A program made the position numbers and the translations under genes. From an uncultured Bacteroidales bacterium (lineage in GTDB: Bacteria; Bacteroidota; Bacteroidia; Bacteroidales; F082): DNA of 64,000 nucleotides. Shown here one piece after another: positions 25,351 to 34,876 of this stretch. The stretch is taken from contig CAMJRR010000011.1 of the NCBI GenBank assembly GCA_946408345.1, positions 26,738 through 90,737 on the forward strand, read 5' to 3'. The notes beneath the pieces were generated by a model. That model had not been told where the DNA came from. It was given only the letters and a program-made list of their open reading frames with translations, and did no database searches. Each line of letters begins with the position of its first letter. The stretch's first letter is position 1.

Positions 25351-25667
25351 GAGAGATTCTATGGCTCAAAGAGGCAGAAGACGAATTGGCTACCATGGTT
25401 GATTATGTTCTTCAGAATCAAGGACAGAATGTGGCTTTGCAAGTTTACGACAACATTATTTCCCAAATTGATTTGTTGGCTGAGTTTCCCGAATTATGCA
25501 CTTCTGAATCAAGATACAAATTCAAAGGCAAGCCTTTACGAGTGCTTCATTCTCGACATACAAGGGTATACTATTCCGTTCAAGAAACAAGAATTGACAT
25601 CATTCTGCTTTGGAACAATCACATGGATGACAGAAAAATCAGGAAGTTTCTTTCCGAAAGAAAGTAG
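25347..25667 (+). CDS. ParE/RelE-superfamily toxin
   Basis: A 106-aa protein with the ParE/RelE fold pattern: WLKEAEDELATMVDYVLQ, then helix YDNIISQIDLLAEFPELC, then beta strands LRVLHSRHTRVYYSV and RIDIILLWNN, ending with HMDDRKIRKFL. ParE types poison gyrase and RelE types cut mRNA on ribosomes; which applies here cannot be told by eye. Translationally coupled to the antitoxin. Confidence 0.85.
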   Translation: MREILWLKEAEDELATMVDYVLQNQGQNVALQVYDNIISQIDLLAEFPELCTSESRYKFKGKPLRVLHSRHTRVYYSVQETRIDIILLWNNHMDDRKIRKFLSERK

Positions 25668-25748
25668 TCATCAGTAGCAAAAATAGAGAATTAAAGAAAT
25701 ATGTCTTTGTGACAAATACAAAGAATCAATGTAGTTAAATCATTACCG

Positions 25749-26888
25749 ATGAAAAAACTTCTACTCATCCTAGCAATAGTTTTATGCACGACTTCCCTCC
25801 AAGCCCAAGAACTCACCATTTGGCAAAAAGCCAACCATTTCCTGACTAAGCCAGCCGTGGTCGATACGACACGTATCTACCAGCCGAGCCCTTGTTTCTC
25901 ATTAGGCTTGTTTACTACAGGACAAAAAGCCGGCTTCGATGTGGATGTCAACTTCATGATAGATTTCGCTAACGATCAAAGGCTGGCAGGCTTGTCGCAA
26001 TACAGCCTCTCTGAAAACCTCTGCAAGAAAATAGGCCTTGAAGTGGGCTATGGCAATGTTGCCTTAGGTTACAGCTTGGAAGTAGGGCCTCGAAGCGCAT
26101 GGAAAAAGAGTGCCTTTGGCTTGGGCATCATAGGTAAGTCATGGGGTGCGAAGTTCAATTATTCGAAAATCACCAATCCTTTCATTTCTTCGTTGACCGT
26201 TGGGCAAGAAGGTGACGAAGGCTATTTCCACGATGAAATCATCACCGAAGAGGCTGCCATTTTGAAGAATTTCACTATTGACGGCTATTATGTTTTCAAC
26301 AACAAGCGCTTCGCATACCCTGCCGCCTATAAGATTGGTCTCATACAACGACATACGGCAGGCTCCTGGATGCTGACGGCACGCTATATGCAAGGCAGCC
26401 TATACAACTCTCCCGACGCCTGTTGGGATTCATACAATATGCTGGATTGTTTCTCTACCATGCAAGCCTCAATAGGTGGCGGTTATTCAGTCAATTTCGT
26501 TCTTTGGCATAAAGACCCCATCGAACCTCGCGACCAAGGCCTACGCAATCTTACCATCAACCTGACGGCTATGCCAGTGATAACCTTGTTCAATTACTTG
26601 AAAACCATTTCCTACGAATTTGATTTTGATGAGGAAACTAATACAAGTGAAAAAGTGTCGAAAATCTGGTGTTACCCCATGCCCAACTATGTTGGCAGTG
26701 CCGCCGTTGGCCTTACCATGTGGCGCTTCTTTTTCTCCACCCAGTTCACCTACAACAGGTTCTATTTCCGTAGCCGCGACGCTTTCGATGCCAGTCAGAT
26801 GGACCTTCCCGATTATGTGGACGACCTCAGTTTCAGAGGCGTTTTCCACGATTGGATGCTAAAAGGGATATTAGTTTATAGGTTCTAA
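25749..26888 (+). CDS. Outer-membrane beta-barrel-like protein (possibly DUF4421)
   Basis: A 379-aa protein with a Sec signal (LCTTSLQAQ cleavage). The mature protein shows alternating aromatic beta strands, and it ends in YRF, typical of outer-membrane barrels. Motifs such as VDTTRIYQPSP near residue 38 and SYNMLDCF are reminiscent of the Bacteroidota DUF4421 family, but this is from memory. Ends 2 bases from the stop of the convergent regulator gene. Function unknown. Confidence 0.6.
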   Translation: MKKLLLILAIVLCTTSLQAQELTIWQKANHFLTKPAVVDTTRIYQPSPCFSLGLFTTGQKAGFDVDVNFMIDFANDQRLAGLSQYSLSENLCKKIGLEVGYGNVALGYSLEVGPRSAWKKSAFGLGIIGKSWGAKFNYSKITNPFISSLTVGQEGDEGYFHDEIITEEAAILKNFTIDGYYVFNNKRFAYPAAYKIGLIQRHTAGSWMLTARYMQGSLYNSPDACWDSYNMLDCFSTMQASIGGGYSVNFVLWHKDPIEPRDQGLRNLTINLTAMPVITLFNYLKTISYEFDFDEETNTSEKVSKIWCYPMPNYVGSAAVGLTMWRFFFSTQFTYNRFYFRSRDAFDASQMDLPDYVDDLSFRGVFHDWMLKGILVYRF

Positions 26889-26889
26889 A

Positions 26890-27843
26890 CTAATTGTTCA
26901 TCAAATAATCCTCAATACTTCCCCGTGCCTCGGTCATGCCAAGTTTCTTACGGATGCTGGTACGTGCCTTACCCACCATGGCCGTCGACACCTTCATCAT
27001 GTCGGCCACTTCTTTCACGCTGAATGGCATCATGGAGAGAATGCATATCTTGAACTCGCCTTCAGACAAGGACGGTTGATTGTCTCTAATGCGTTGCACC
27101 ACATCGGGATAGACTTTGCTATATTCCTCATAGACAACATCGTACGCAGATTCGGCCTGTCCGCATACGCATGACTTCAATTTTTGGAAGGATGGTTTGT
27201 CAATGTCCTTGTTCTCGCCAATCAAGAAGACTTTGTAAATCATCATTGCCTTTCGGAAAAGGTTGTCGCGATTGGTCTCAGCTAATGCCTCAGATTCTTG
27301 TTGCAAACGGGTAATGTCAAGGTTCAGTTCGGCTATCGTAGCTCGTTTTTGAGTGGCACGATACAAGAGGAAAAACACCAACGCGACCGCCACAACCAAT
27401 ACCAACGAAATGATGACAAGCATTTTACGTCGGCGCAGAAACACACTAATCATGTTCTCGCTATGGTCCAGGTCGCCATTCAAGGTTGAGATAGTCGTCT
27501 GCACTTTTTCCATCAGTTTGATGTCCTCGCTCGACCTTGCCGTGACAATGGCCTCATTCAAAGCCGCCATGGCCGAGTCGAAGTTGTTTTGCTGCCAATA
27601 GACGCAACCGCTGTAAAGGGCCGACAAGGTCTTCATCTCGGCATCATCAGATAAGTTGAAATAACGCCGCGCCTGAAAGATAGAGGTGTCCTGTGAAATG
27701 TCTTCTCCCCTGCTGAATTTGCCTTCGAACTCCAACACCGTCCGTTCCATATTGTCCATGTCGGACTTCACATTGCAAGCCGCCAATAGGCATATCAGCA
27801 CAAAGGCCAACCAACTTCTTGATTTGTATAGCAAATTCAGCAT
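26890..27843 (-). CDS. Membrane-anchored TPR-like regulator with C-terminal HTH
   Basis: A 317-aa protein from the ATG at 27841-27843; an upstream ATG at 27870 would add 9 residues. The start is an SPII-like signal (LAFVLICLLAAC). A helical repeat region follows (about 45-120, with ALYSGCVYWQQNNFDSAMAALNEAI), then a transmembrane helix (MLVIISLVLVVAVALVFFLLY) and a coiled coil. A C-terminal LuxR-like HTH ends it (SLSEGEFKICILSMM, KEVADMMKVSTAMVGKARTSIR). This periplasm-TM-HTH design is common in Bacteroidota regulators. It follows an outer-membrane protein gene on the same strand and may sense its cargo. Confidence 0.75.
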   Translation of the reverse strand: MLNLLYKSRSWLAFVLICLLAACNVKSDMDNMERTVLEFEGKFSRGEDISQDTSIFQARRYFNLSDDAEMKTLSALYSGCVYWQQNNFDSAMAALNEAIVTARSSEDIKLMEKVQTTISTLNGDLDHSENMISVFLRRRKMLVIISLVLVVAVALVFFLLYRATQKRATIAELNLDITRLQQESEALAETNRDNLFRKAMMIYKVFLIGENKDIDKPSFQKLKSCVCGQAESAYDVVYEEYSKVYPDVVQRIRDNQPSLSEGEFKICILSMMPFSVKEVADMMKVSTAMVGKARTSIRKKLGMTEARGSIEDYLMNN

Positions 27844-27886
27844 TGTCTTAACAATTAAACAATTAAACAACGCAATAATTCAACAA

Positions 27887-30103
27887 TTATTGCCCCGCCG
27901 CCTCGCCTCCATTCTTGGCCTCACTCTCCAGTTCGATGTTTCCGAAACGCAATGTAAAACCAGCGCACACACAAGATGAATTGTATCTCGATGTCTCTGA
28001 AACCGTTACCGTTGGGCTATCAATGTAAGTGTCTTGCTTCAACAAACCAAACAAATCGTAGCCGTTGACAAACACCGAAAACTTATGATCAAGGAAATCG
28101 GCACGCAGACCGCAGTCAACGGAATAATTGGCGCCCTTCTTCCAAAACAGCGTCTGGGTCGGAGAGTTGTAGTAAGCCGAGGCATGCACTTCCAGACGGT
28201 CCCAAAGTTTGGTCCAAAGGTTCAGACGAAAACTGTAGCAAAGCATCTCACTCGGTTCCAAAGCATCATCGGTCTTGATGTAAGATTCATAAAGGTTGGC
28301 ATAAAACCGCAAATTGAACATCCCGTTCGGACGATACATCATGTTGAACTCACCACCCGCATTATACGACCTGCCTACATTGACCGGCCAGTTGAAAGAG
28401 ACCACCCTGCCATAATGCTCATGGTAAGCCGCATCAGTTATCTTGTTGATTTCATTTTGTTTTCCTTTATAATATCCCGTCAAACCTACAGAACCAAAAT
28501 CGTCCCAATACTTCGTCCAACTTGCCTCAATGTTGTGGGTGAAAACTTGTTTCAGCTTAGGATTGCCCGTAGCGTATGATTCCTCATCGAATTTGATAAA
28601 AGGACTCAATTGCTCTGCGTAAGGATTTTGAATTCTCAAAGAATAACTCAACTTGAAGTTGTGCATCGACTGGGTGTGATACGACAGATGCAGCGATGGC
28701 AAAGGATAGAAATAATAAGCTGTAGAATCATAATTTGGAGCGTCGGGATATACGATGCCCGTCCTATAATACCTCAAGCTCAAAGTAGGCTGCACAGTAA
28801 AATTGCCGAAACGGTGCCGCACCTGGAAATAGCCGCCCAAATGATGATCGACCTGACGGAATCGATACGACATTACCGAGTCGTGCACATATACGCCATT
28901 GGCCAGACTGTCCAATGGGCTGCACTCGTTTTTTCCTTCCCAACCGGCATTGATGCCCATGCCAAATTCGCCATTCTTGGAATAAGGTAAATTGTAATCC
29001 ACGCGTGCATTGATAGGGATGTTGGTCGAGACATAGTCCATCACGAATGCCCTTTCATACGGAGACGGCAAGGTGTAAGTCTTGTGATAATCAATAGGAA
29101 GCGCCGAACGGGTAATACTTCCATTCATGCGTAAAGTAAGGTTATGTCCTTCTTCGTCGAATTTGTGCTGATAGTTCAACCCGTAAGGCAAGAAGAGATA
29201 GTTTGAATTCGATTTGTTCTCGATGGAGTATTTGTACTCGCCCGATTGTTCAATGTATTCAACGCGTTCGCGCTCCTGTCTAACCTCCGAAGGCCCAAAT
29301 GAATCCCAAAACATGGCATACAAAGAGAATGTGTTCATCTTGTCAGGCGTGTAAGTCAAGTTCAGGTTGACCCCTGGACTGTAAGTAGTGTAATTGTTGG
29401 ACATGCTACTCTTCAAATGGCTGGTCAAGACTTGGTTTCCTTCTTCATCTTCACCATACAAATCCTTCTCAGAATGCGCTTCGCCTTTACCATGATACCA
29501 ATAGGTGTTCGCGTAGGCATTCACCGTCCACTTATCGTTTTTCCAGACGTAGGAAGCCCACGGCATCACATACGGCTGCGAAGAAGCATTTGTGCCAAAG
29601 CAAAAGAACTCGTTCCGTTTGATTTTGGCGTTCATCACGATGTTGATGATACCATCGGCTTGGGTGGCATAGCGTGCCGAGGGGTTGGTGATGACTTCGA
29701 TGCGGTCGATGGTGTTGGCGGGCAAGGTCTGGATGTAGGTCTTGAGGTTCTCTTCCGTGAGGTTGGAAGGCTGGTCATTGATCCAAATTTCAACGGAAGA
29801 AGTCCCGCGCAAGGTGATGTTGCCTTCCACATCGACGCTCACGCCAGGTGCGTTCTGCAAGGCATCGGAGGCCACGCCGCCTTGCACGGTTGGATCATCA
29901 GAGACTTGGTAGAGTGTCTTCTCGCCTTCGACGGAAAACAATGGTCTTTCCGCCGTGATGGTGACGCCTTCAAGCAGCAAAGTGTCTACCGCCATCTGCA
30001 GGCTGTCGGCTTTCGGTTTGACTTCAGGAATTTCGACTTGGGCAAAGACCGCCACGCTGAGCATCACAAAGGCGGCTGTGAGGAATAGGATTCTTGTGTT
30101 CAT
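27887..30103 (-). CDS. TonB-receptor-like plug and outer-membrane barrel protein
   Basis: A 738-aa protein from the ATG at 30101-30103; the frame runs 25 codons further up, past the promoter. It has a Sec signal (MLSVAVFAQ). A plug-like domain follows (about residues 60-160: VASDALQNAPGVSVDVEGNITLRGTSS and RIEVITNPSARYATQADGIINIV). Beyond it lies a long aromatic beta-barrel, ending with LRFGNIELESEAKNGGEAAGQ. The family is the outer-membrane barrel type related to TonB-dependent receptors but without an N-terminal CarboxypepD segment or clear TonB box. It may import or export a ligand across the outer membrane. A 9-bp hairpin lies across its stop codon (27872-27893). Confidence 0.82.
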   Translation of the reverse strand: MNTRILFLTAAFVMLSVAVFAQVEIPEVKPKADSLQMAVDTLLLEGVTITAERPLFSVEGEKTLYQVSDDPTVQGGVASDALQNAPGVSVDVEGNITLRGTSSVEIWINDQPSNLTEENLKTYIQTLPANTIDRIEVITNPSARYATQADGIINIVMNAKIKRNEFFCFGTNASSQPYVMPWASYVWKNDKWTVNAYANTYWYHGKGEAHSEKDLYGEDEEGNQVLTSHLKSSMSNNYTTYSPGVNLNLTYTPDKMNTFSLYAMFWDSFGPSEVRQERERVEYIEQSGEYKYSIENKSNSNYLFLPYGLNYQHKFDEEGHNLTLRMNGSITRSALPIDYHKTYTLPSPYERAFVMDYVSTNIPINARVDYNLPYSKNGEFGMGINAGWEGKNECSPLDSLANGVYVHDSVMSYRFRQVDHHLGGYFQVRHRFGNFTVQPTLSLRYYRTGIVYPDAPNYDSTAYYFYPLPSLHLSYHTQSMHNFKLSYSLRIQNPYAEQLSPFIKFDEESYATGNPKLKQVFTHNIEASWTKYWDDFGSVGLTGYYKGKQNEINKITDAAYHEHYGRVVSFNWPVNVGRSYNAGGEFNMMYRPNGMFNLRFYANLYESYIKTDDALEPSEMLCYSFRLNLWTKLWDRLEVHASAYYNSPTQTLFWKKGANYSVDCGLRADFLDHKFSVFVNGYDLFGLLKQDTYIDSPTVTVSETSRYNSSCVCAGFTLRFGNIELESEAKNGGEAAGQ

Positions 30104-30132
30104 CGCATGGTACAATTTTAGGTTTGACCATG

Positions 30133-30140
30133 CAAAAGTA
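30133..30140 (-). promoter_or_regulatory. -7 element for the outer-membrane barrel gene
   Basis: The minus strand reads TACTTTTG followed by CATGG, about 30 nt upstream of the ATG at 30103. It supports that start over the upstream ATG at 30178. Confidence 0.6.
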
Positions 30141-30254
30141 TAGTGAAAAAACAGGCTTTCCGCAAGCCTAAGCCTCATGTAGAGACATTTGCGGAAAGAC
30201 CGAAATCAACTATTTGTAATTCAGTGCGTTGAAAAGTGGATGGTAGAGACCTTT

Positions 30255-31160
30255 TTACTCCATCTCCAGCTCTTCATACTCATATCTGACCTTCTCTCCG
30301 ACCTTCAGCACCAAATAACTTGGTGTACCGCTGTCATTGAGGTTGTCGGTCATGAGGTATTGCACCCCACCGAACTGGCGTTGCTCGCGCATGTGGAAAT
30401 GACCCATCAACACGGCCTCAACATTGTGGTTACTCATCAGGTCCATGAAGGCGTATTGTTCATCCTGCGGCAGGTTGGCGGCAGGCGTGGTGGTGTAGTT
30501 GTACGAGGTGCGGAACAACCAGTTGTGACTGATGACGAAGCAGTGACGATAGTCCTTGCGATGCGAGAGCTTCTCCTCCAGCCATTCCAGCTGACGCTTA
30601 CCATGTGTGCCGTTACCAGAATCCAAGAAGATGAACAAATCCTTATAGCCACTGACGGTATTCACCGTAACGGTATAGGTTGAGGTATGGAAATACTGCT
30701 TGAAGAACGGGGCGCAATCGAAGTAGACGTCGTGGTTGCCAATGACCAAGAAACAGGGGTCGTTTTTGGCCTGATTCACGGAATCGTAAACCAAAGCGTC
30801 ATGGGTCATCCTAAAGCCCGCTTCCCCACTCTCGTTGACCATATCGCCGGCATGGATGGCGAAAACGGCCTTTGGATCGTTGCGCTCGGCGGTGATGTAC
30901 TTGTAGAGACGGTCTTTCTCCCCCTGCGGCACGATGCTGTCGCGCTCGGAATAGTGCGAGTCGGAGCAGGAATAGATGTGATACTCGTCAGGGGCATTCT
31001 CGATGACGGGTTCGCTGTGTTGGGCGTTGTAGTCGAGCCAGTCGGCCACGCGCTCTTCGGTGTCGCTCCGATTGACGACCATACCAGCAATGTCAAGACG
31101 GTTGCAGCCTGTTGCAAAGATCGCGGCTGATGCGATGATAAATATATAGTGTTTTTTCAT
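30255..31160 (-). CDS. Calcineurin-like metallophosphoesterase, lipoprotein
   Basis: A 301-aa protein with an SPII signal (ASAAIFATGC). All metallophosphoesterase metal motifs are visible in order: CSDSHY (DxH), AGDMV (GD), IGNHD (GNHD), ISHN and GHFH (GHxH). The substrate is unknown; periplasmic nucleotide or phospholipid phosphoesters are typical. It starts 5 bases after the stop of an envelope-protein gene with which it forms an operon. Confidence 0.9.
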   Translation of the reverse strand: MKKHYIFIIASAAIFATGCNRLDIAGMVVNRSDTEERVADWLDYNAQHSEPVIENAPDEYHIYSCSDSHYSERDSIVPQGEKDRLYKYITAERNDPKAVFAIHAGDMVNESGEAGFRMTHDALVYDSVNQAKNDPCFLVIGNHDVYFDCAPFFKQYFHTSTYTVTVNTVSGYKDLFIFLDSGNGTHGKRQLEWLEEKLSHRKDYRHCFVISHNWLFRTSYNYTTTPAANLPQDEQYAFMDLMSNHNVEAVLMGHFHMREQRQFGGVQYLMTDNLNDSGTPSYLVLKVGEKVRYEYEELEME

Positions 31161-31165
31161 GATGT

Positions 31166-31864
31166 TCAGTTTTTAGGTTTCCAAATCAATCCGACATTGC
31201 CGTACCAGCCATTGTATTGTGCCGAGAGGTTGAGTACGCCGCTGGGATGCAGTCCTGCTTCTGCAGTCATGCGCAATCCGTTGCCGAAGTCGTAATAGCC
31301 GTTCACGCTATAGAAGAACAGTGTGAAGCGTTCGATAACAAAGTCTCTGTAATTGGCAACGCGGGCACCCACATTCCAAGGATGCTCTTGGTCAAACAAG
31401 TTGCCTTCAACACAGAAAGTGACATTCATCGGCTCAAAAACAGTCTCCATACCGCCATTTTTGCGCAACGGTATAGGTGCCGTGTAACGGTTGGTCAAGC
31501 CCAACTGGAAGTTGAAATGGCGGTTGCGCCAGCCTAAGTCAAACACGCCATTGAATTCCTGCAAATTGTAATTTGGGAACAAACGATACAAATAACGGTT
31601 CTCCAAATAAAGTGTGCCACAATTGGCCTTGAGCAGATTCACCTGGTATTGCAGGTTGATGGCATGACGGTTCATTGTCGTGCCTTGATAGCCAAAACCG
31701 ATGTTGAAGTTTTCAGCCAATTGACAATCAGCCTTCAAGGCCAAAGAAGCACTACTTCCCGAGGTACGCGTGTAGTCGTACTCCCCGTAAGTTTGCAAAG
31801 TCCACTGTGCCTTTGCAGCGAAGGCGATGAACAGCAGACCAAAAGTAAAAATGATTCTCTTCAT
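31166..31864 (-). CDS. Hypothetical outer-membrane beta-barrel protein
   Basis: A 232-aa protein with a Sec signal (FIAFAAKAQ). The rest alternates polar and aromatic residues as in barrel strands (NFNIGFGYQG, AINLQYQVNLL, FNFQLGLTNRY, LNLSAQYNGWYGNVGLIW) and ends in basic WKPKN. Upstream gene of a two-gene operon with the metallophosphoesterase. No family recognised. Confidence 0.65.
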   Translation of the reverse strand: MKRIIFTFGLLFIAFAAKAQWTLQTYGEYDYTRTSGSSASLALKADCQLAENFNIGFGYQGTTMNRHAINLQYQVNLLKANCGTLYLENRYLYRLFPNYNLQEFNGVFDLGWRNRHFNFQLGLTNRYTAPIPLRKNGGMETVFEPMNVTFCVEGNLFDQEHPWNVGARVANYRDFVIERFTLFFYSVNGYYDFGNGLRMTAEAGLHPSGVLNLSAQYNGWYGNVGLIWKPKN

Positions 31865-31881
31865 ATTTTCAAAAATTTGGG

Positions 31882-31939
31882 CAAAAGTAAGGAAAAGACC
31901 AAAGCGAATGAAAAACGATGGCTCTTTTTCCTAAATTTG
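31882..31939. promoter_or_regulatory. Divergent promoters
   Basis: CAAAAGTA at 31882-31889 is TACTTTTG on the minus strand, 18 nt before the barrel gene's ATG. TAAATTTG followed by CATGC at 31932-31939 faces right, 26 nt before the ATG at 31966. Both match the -7 consensus. Confidence 0.65.
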
Positions 31940-31965
31940 CATGCTTATTTAAATGCATCACCATT

Positions 31966-33285
31966 ATGAATCGCAAATCGTTATCCATTTTCAATCTGTT
32001 TATTTTCAGTTTTTTGAGTTTTAACCTTTCTGCACAATACGGTCCTCAACTTGACAACCGTGGCTTTGAACAATGGACTACGCGCAACGAAAATGCAGTC
32101 AGCGAACCCATTCATTGGCATTCTGGAGGCACGGCTACTGGAACATGGTCGGGCTTTCTATCAAGCCAAATCGAGCAGTCTTCGCAGACGCGACCTGGCA
32201 CTACGGGGAGCAAGAGCGTCAGAGTGTTTCCCGACAGTGTACTTGGCATTACCGCCAACGGCACACTGACCAACGGACGCATCAATGCGGGCAGCATGTC
32301 GGCCACTGGCTCAGGCAACTACAACTATACGCAACGCTCCGAAAGTGCATTCAACACCCCCATCAACCGACTTCCTGATTCGCTCTCCGTTTGGGTGTGT
32401 TTCCGCAGCCAAAGCACCACAGACAAGGCTCAAGTGAAGGCCGTCGTCCATGGCAATGCCGATTACAAAATCATTGCCAACGGCACTGAAGAGCCTGCAG
32501 ATATGCGTGTGGCAACAGCGGTTTCGTCGTTCACCCGCACCTCGACTGCTAACGGAGCCTACACCTGGCGTCGTCTGAGCATACCTTTCAATAACAATGG
32601 TCCTTGCACCGATGTACGCTACATCCTTATTGCTGCCACCACCAATGAGACCCCTGGCACGGGCAGCACCAACGACGATCTTTTCGTAGACGATGTTTTG
32701 TTAGTTTACAATCCGACACTCAGACTTGAACAGTTAGCCTTTAACGAATACGCCGTCAACTCAACCATCAATATCCCTTTCACCCTGACAGGAACAATGT
32801 CGCCCGACAATCTTAATGCATCCGCCAACCAGGTCATTGCCCAACTCTCCGATGCCAACGGCAATTTCAGCAATCCCACTGAGTTGGGTCGTGTCACCAC
32901 CAACACCAGTGGCAGCTTCACAGTACAAATTCCTAATGTGCCGGAAGGACAGCATTACAAAATTCGTGTGGTTTCGACCAACTACCCCATGATTGGCGGC
33001 AACATTCAGGAAATCAGCATCATCGACACTTCTTCAATTGATGATTATTCCGCTTCATGTCAAATCTTCCCCAACCCGTTCAATTCGACTTTGAGCATTA
33101 CAACAGAAAAAACGGTCAAAAACATCCTGATTTATGATGTCTTTGGCCGTTTAGTAAAGAACCAATCTGCTTCGGAAAAGCAGATCGTCCTCAATTTGAA
33201 CAAATTAAGTGATGGAATCTACATGCTGCGTCTTGACTATGGCGACAGCATGAGCTCCCACCGAATCGTCAAATTCGCTCGTTAA
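31966..33285 (+). CDS. Type IX-secreted surface protein, PCMD-like domain
   Basis: A 439-aa protein from the ATG after the -7 box. The Sec signal ends at NLSAQ. The N-terminal half (DNRGFEQWTT, PIHWHSGG, SKSVRVF, VDDVLLVYN) resembles the putative carbohydrate-metabolism (PCMD) beta-sandwich of Bacteroidota. An Ig-like stretch follows. The final 80 residues are a type A T9SS sorting signal (IFPNPFNSTLSI, KNILIYDVFGRLV, SDGIYMLRL, HRIVKFA). The protein is exported by T9SS and attached to the surface. The 3' end overlaps the SOD gene by 17 bases. Confidence 0.8.
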   Translation: MNRKSLSIFNLFIFSFLSFNLSAQYGPQLDNRGFEQWTTRNENAVSEPIHWHSGGTATGTWSGFLSSQIEQSSQTRPGTTGSKSVRVFPDSVLGITANGTLTNGRINAGSMSATGSGNYNYTQRSESAFNTPINRLPDSLSVWVCFRSQSTTDKAQVKAVVHGNADYKIIANGTEEPADMRVATAVSSFTRTSTANGAYTWRRLSIPFNNNGPCTDVRYILIAATTNETPGTGSTNDDLFVDDVLLVYNPTLRLEQLAFNEYAVNSTINIPFTLTGTMSPDNLNASANQVIAQLSDANGNFSNPTELGRVTTNTSGSFTVQIPNVPEGQHYKIRVVSTNYPMIGGNIQEISIIDTSSIDDYSASCQIFPNPFNSTLSITTEKTVKNILIYDVFGRLVKNQSASEKQIVLNLNKLSDGIYMLRLDYGDSMSSHRIVKFAR

Positions 33286-33847
33286 TCACGTCCCAGTCGA
33301 TGATTTGCCAAAGGGCATTCAGATGGTCGGGACGGCGGTTCTGGTAGTCGATGTAATAGGCATGCTCCCACACATCGAAGGTCAGCAAAGGCTTGAAGCC
33401 GCGTTGCACAGGATTACCTGCATTGGTCTCCTGCGTGATTTGGAGTTTTCCGTCCTTGTCGACGGAGAGCCACACCCAACCTGAGCCAAACAAAGTGGCA
33501 CCTTTCTTCGTAAACTCTTCTTTGAAAGCATCGAAGGAGCCGAATTGTTGGTCAATCCATTGGGCAATCACACCCGTAGGTTTGTTGTCGGCTTTCGGAG
33601 CACGGAACTGGGTGAAATACAGATTGTGGTTCAGAATTTGGCCTGCATTGTTGAACACGCCACCGTCGGCAGTCTTCACGATTTCCTCTAAAGGCATATC
33701 CTCATATTTCGTGCCTTCGATGAGGCCGTTGAGGTTGTTGACGTAAGCATTCAGGTGTTTTCCATGATGGAATCCCAATGTTTCCTTGCTAATGATAGGC
33801 TCTAATGCATTTGCCTCGTAGGGCAATTTAATGAGTTCGTATTTCAT
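33269..33847 (-). CDS. sodB: Superoxide dismutase (Fe-type, possibly cambialistic)
   Basis: A 192-aa protein of normal length. Metal ligands His27 (GFHHGKH), His74 (ILNHNLYF), Asp158 and His162 (FDVWEHAY) are all present. Gln70 just ahead of His74 (AGQILNH) is at the Fe-SOD position. It converts superoxide to peroxide in the cytoplasm, protecting an anaerobe on oxygen exposure. A -7 element at 33875-33882 lies 27 nt upstream. Confidence 0.95.
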   Translation of the reverse strand: MKYELIKLPYEANALEPIISKETLGFHHGKHLNAYVNNLNGLIEGTKYEDMPLEEIVKTADGGVFNNAGQILNHNLYFTQFRAPKADNKPTGVIAQWIDQQFGSFDAFKEEFTKKGATLFGSGWVWLSVDKDGKLQITQETNAGNPVQRGFKPLLTFDVWEHAYYIDYQNRRPDHLNALWQIIDWDVINERI

Positions 33848-33874
33848 ATTGTTATGATTAGTTGTTCATGGTTG

Positions 33875-33882
33875 CAAAAATA
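33875..33882 (-). promoter_or_regulatory. -7 element for sodB
   Basis: The minus strand reads TATTTTTG followed by CAACC, placed directly downstream of the rpoD terminator and 27 nt before the sodB ATG. Confidence 0.65.
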
Positions 33883-33883
33883 G

Positions 33884-33921
33884 AAAAAAGTGGGATTCCG
33901 AAGCAGGAATCCCACTTTTTT
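33884..33921 (-). terminator. rpoD terminator
   Basis: A perfect 16-bp stem (33884-33899 with 33906-33921) starts on the rpoD stop codon and ends in an A/T run on both strands. It separates rpoD from sodB. Confidence 0.9.
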
Positions 33922-34787
33922 CATTGATTCATATACATTTGGAAGAGCGGAGAATTGGGCTCCGACTTTAGCCGTTTCAAGGCGCGGTCACGGATCTGAC
34001 GGGTGCGTTCACGCGAGATGTTGAGCTTCATCGCGATTTCCTCCAAAGAGTATTCGCGCGAGGTGCCCAATCCAAAATACATGCTCAGAATGGTGCGTTC
34101 CTTCTCGTTCAACATGTCGAGCGATCTGCGGATGGCGCGACTTGCTGACTCCTGCTCCACTACCGAATCGGTCTGTACTTCATCCTCCGCAACATAGACA
34201 TCCAAGAAGTTGGCATCGTCCTCATCGTCCAAAGGCGCATCGGTTGAGACAGCACGCGAGTTGAGGTTGAGAAGCTGGTCTACCTTGTCCTCAGGCATAT
34301 TGAGTTCATCGGCAATCTCCTTGAGGGTGGGACGACGTTCCAGTTTCTGCTCCAAAAGCGATATGGCCTTCTTCACCTTGGCCAAGGCACCCACCTGGTT
34401 CATGGGAAGACGGATGATGCGCGCCTGCTCGGCCACGGCTTGCAAGATGCTTTGACGGATCCACCACACGGCATACGAGATGAACTTAAAGCCGCGGGTC
34501 TCATCGAAACGCTGAGCTGCTTTCACCAAACCGAGGTTACCTTCGTTGATCAGGTCTTGCAAGCTAAGTCCTTGGTTCTGATACTGTTTGGCCACCGAAA
34601 CGACGAAACGCAGGTTGGCCCTTACGAGCTTGTCCAAAGCGGCTTTATCGCCCGCCTTGATGCGCTGAGCCAGTTCGACCTCCTCTTCAGTGGTCAAGAG
34701 GCTCTCCTTCGCAATGTCGGCCAGGTACTTGTCCAAAGTACCGGCATTGCGGTCGGTAATTTGTTTTGAAATCTTTAATTGTCTCAT
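33921..34787 (-). CDS. rpoD: Primary sigma factor (Bacteroidota RpoD)
   Basis: A 288-aa sigma-70 without the long region 1.1 and spacer, the length of Bacteroidota housekeeping sigma. Region 1.2 (TLDKYLADIAKESLLT), region 2 (NLRFVVSVAKQYQNQGLSLQ, DLINEGNLGL, FISYAVWWIRQSI), region 3 (KKAISLLEQKLERRPT) and region 4 (RERTRQIRDRALKRLK) are all intact. It directs RNA polymerase to TAnnTTTG promoters like those annotated throughout this window. The gene has its own strong terminator; a perfect hairpin lies in its leader at 34877-34912. Confidence 0.95.
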   Translation of the reverse strand: MRQLKISKQITDRNAGTLDKYLADIAKESLLTTEEEVELAQRIKAGDKAALDKLVRANLRFVVSVAKQYQNQGLSLQDLINEGNLGLVKAAQRFDETRGFKFISYAVWWIRQSILQAVAEQARIIRLPMNQVGALAKVKKAISLLEQKLERRPTLKEIADELNMPEDKVDQLLNLNSRAVSTDAPLDDEDDANFLDVYVAEDEVQTDSVVEQESASRAIRRSLDMLNEKERTILSMYFGLGTSREYSLEEIAMKLNISRERTRQIRDRALKRLKSEPNSPLFQMYMNQ

Positions 34788-34876
34788 TTCTCCGTAATCT
34801 TTATTTGTTTAATTGTTTCATATTCAACTTCTTACTCTCCATAGCTCTCTGCACTATTTTTTTGCATAATCTGCTC

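Noticed and set aside
29417..30088. 223-aa rightward ORF
   Set aside because: Antisense to the plug domain of the outer-membrane barrel protein.
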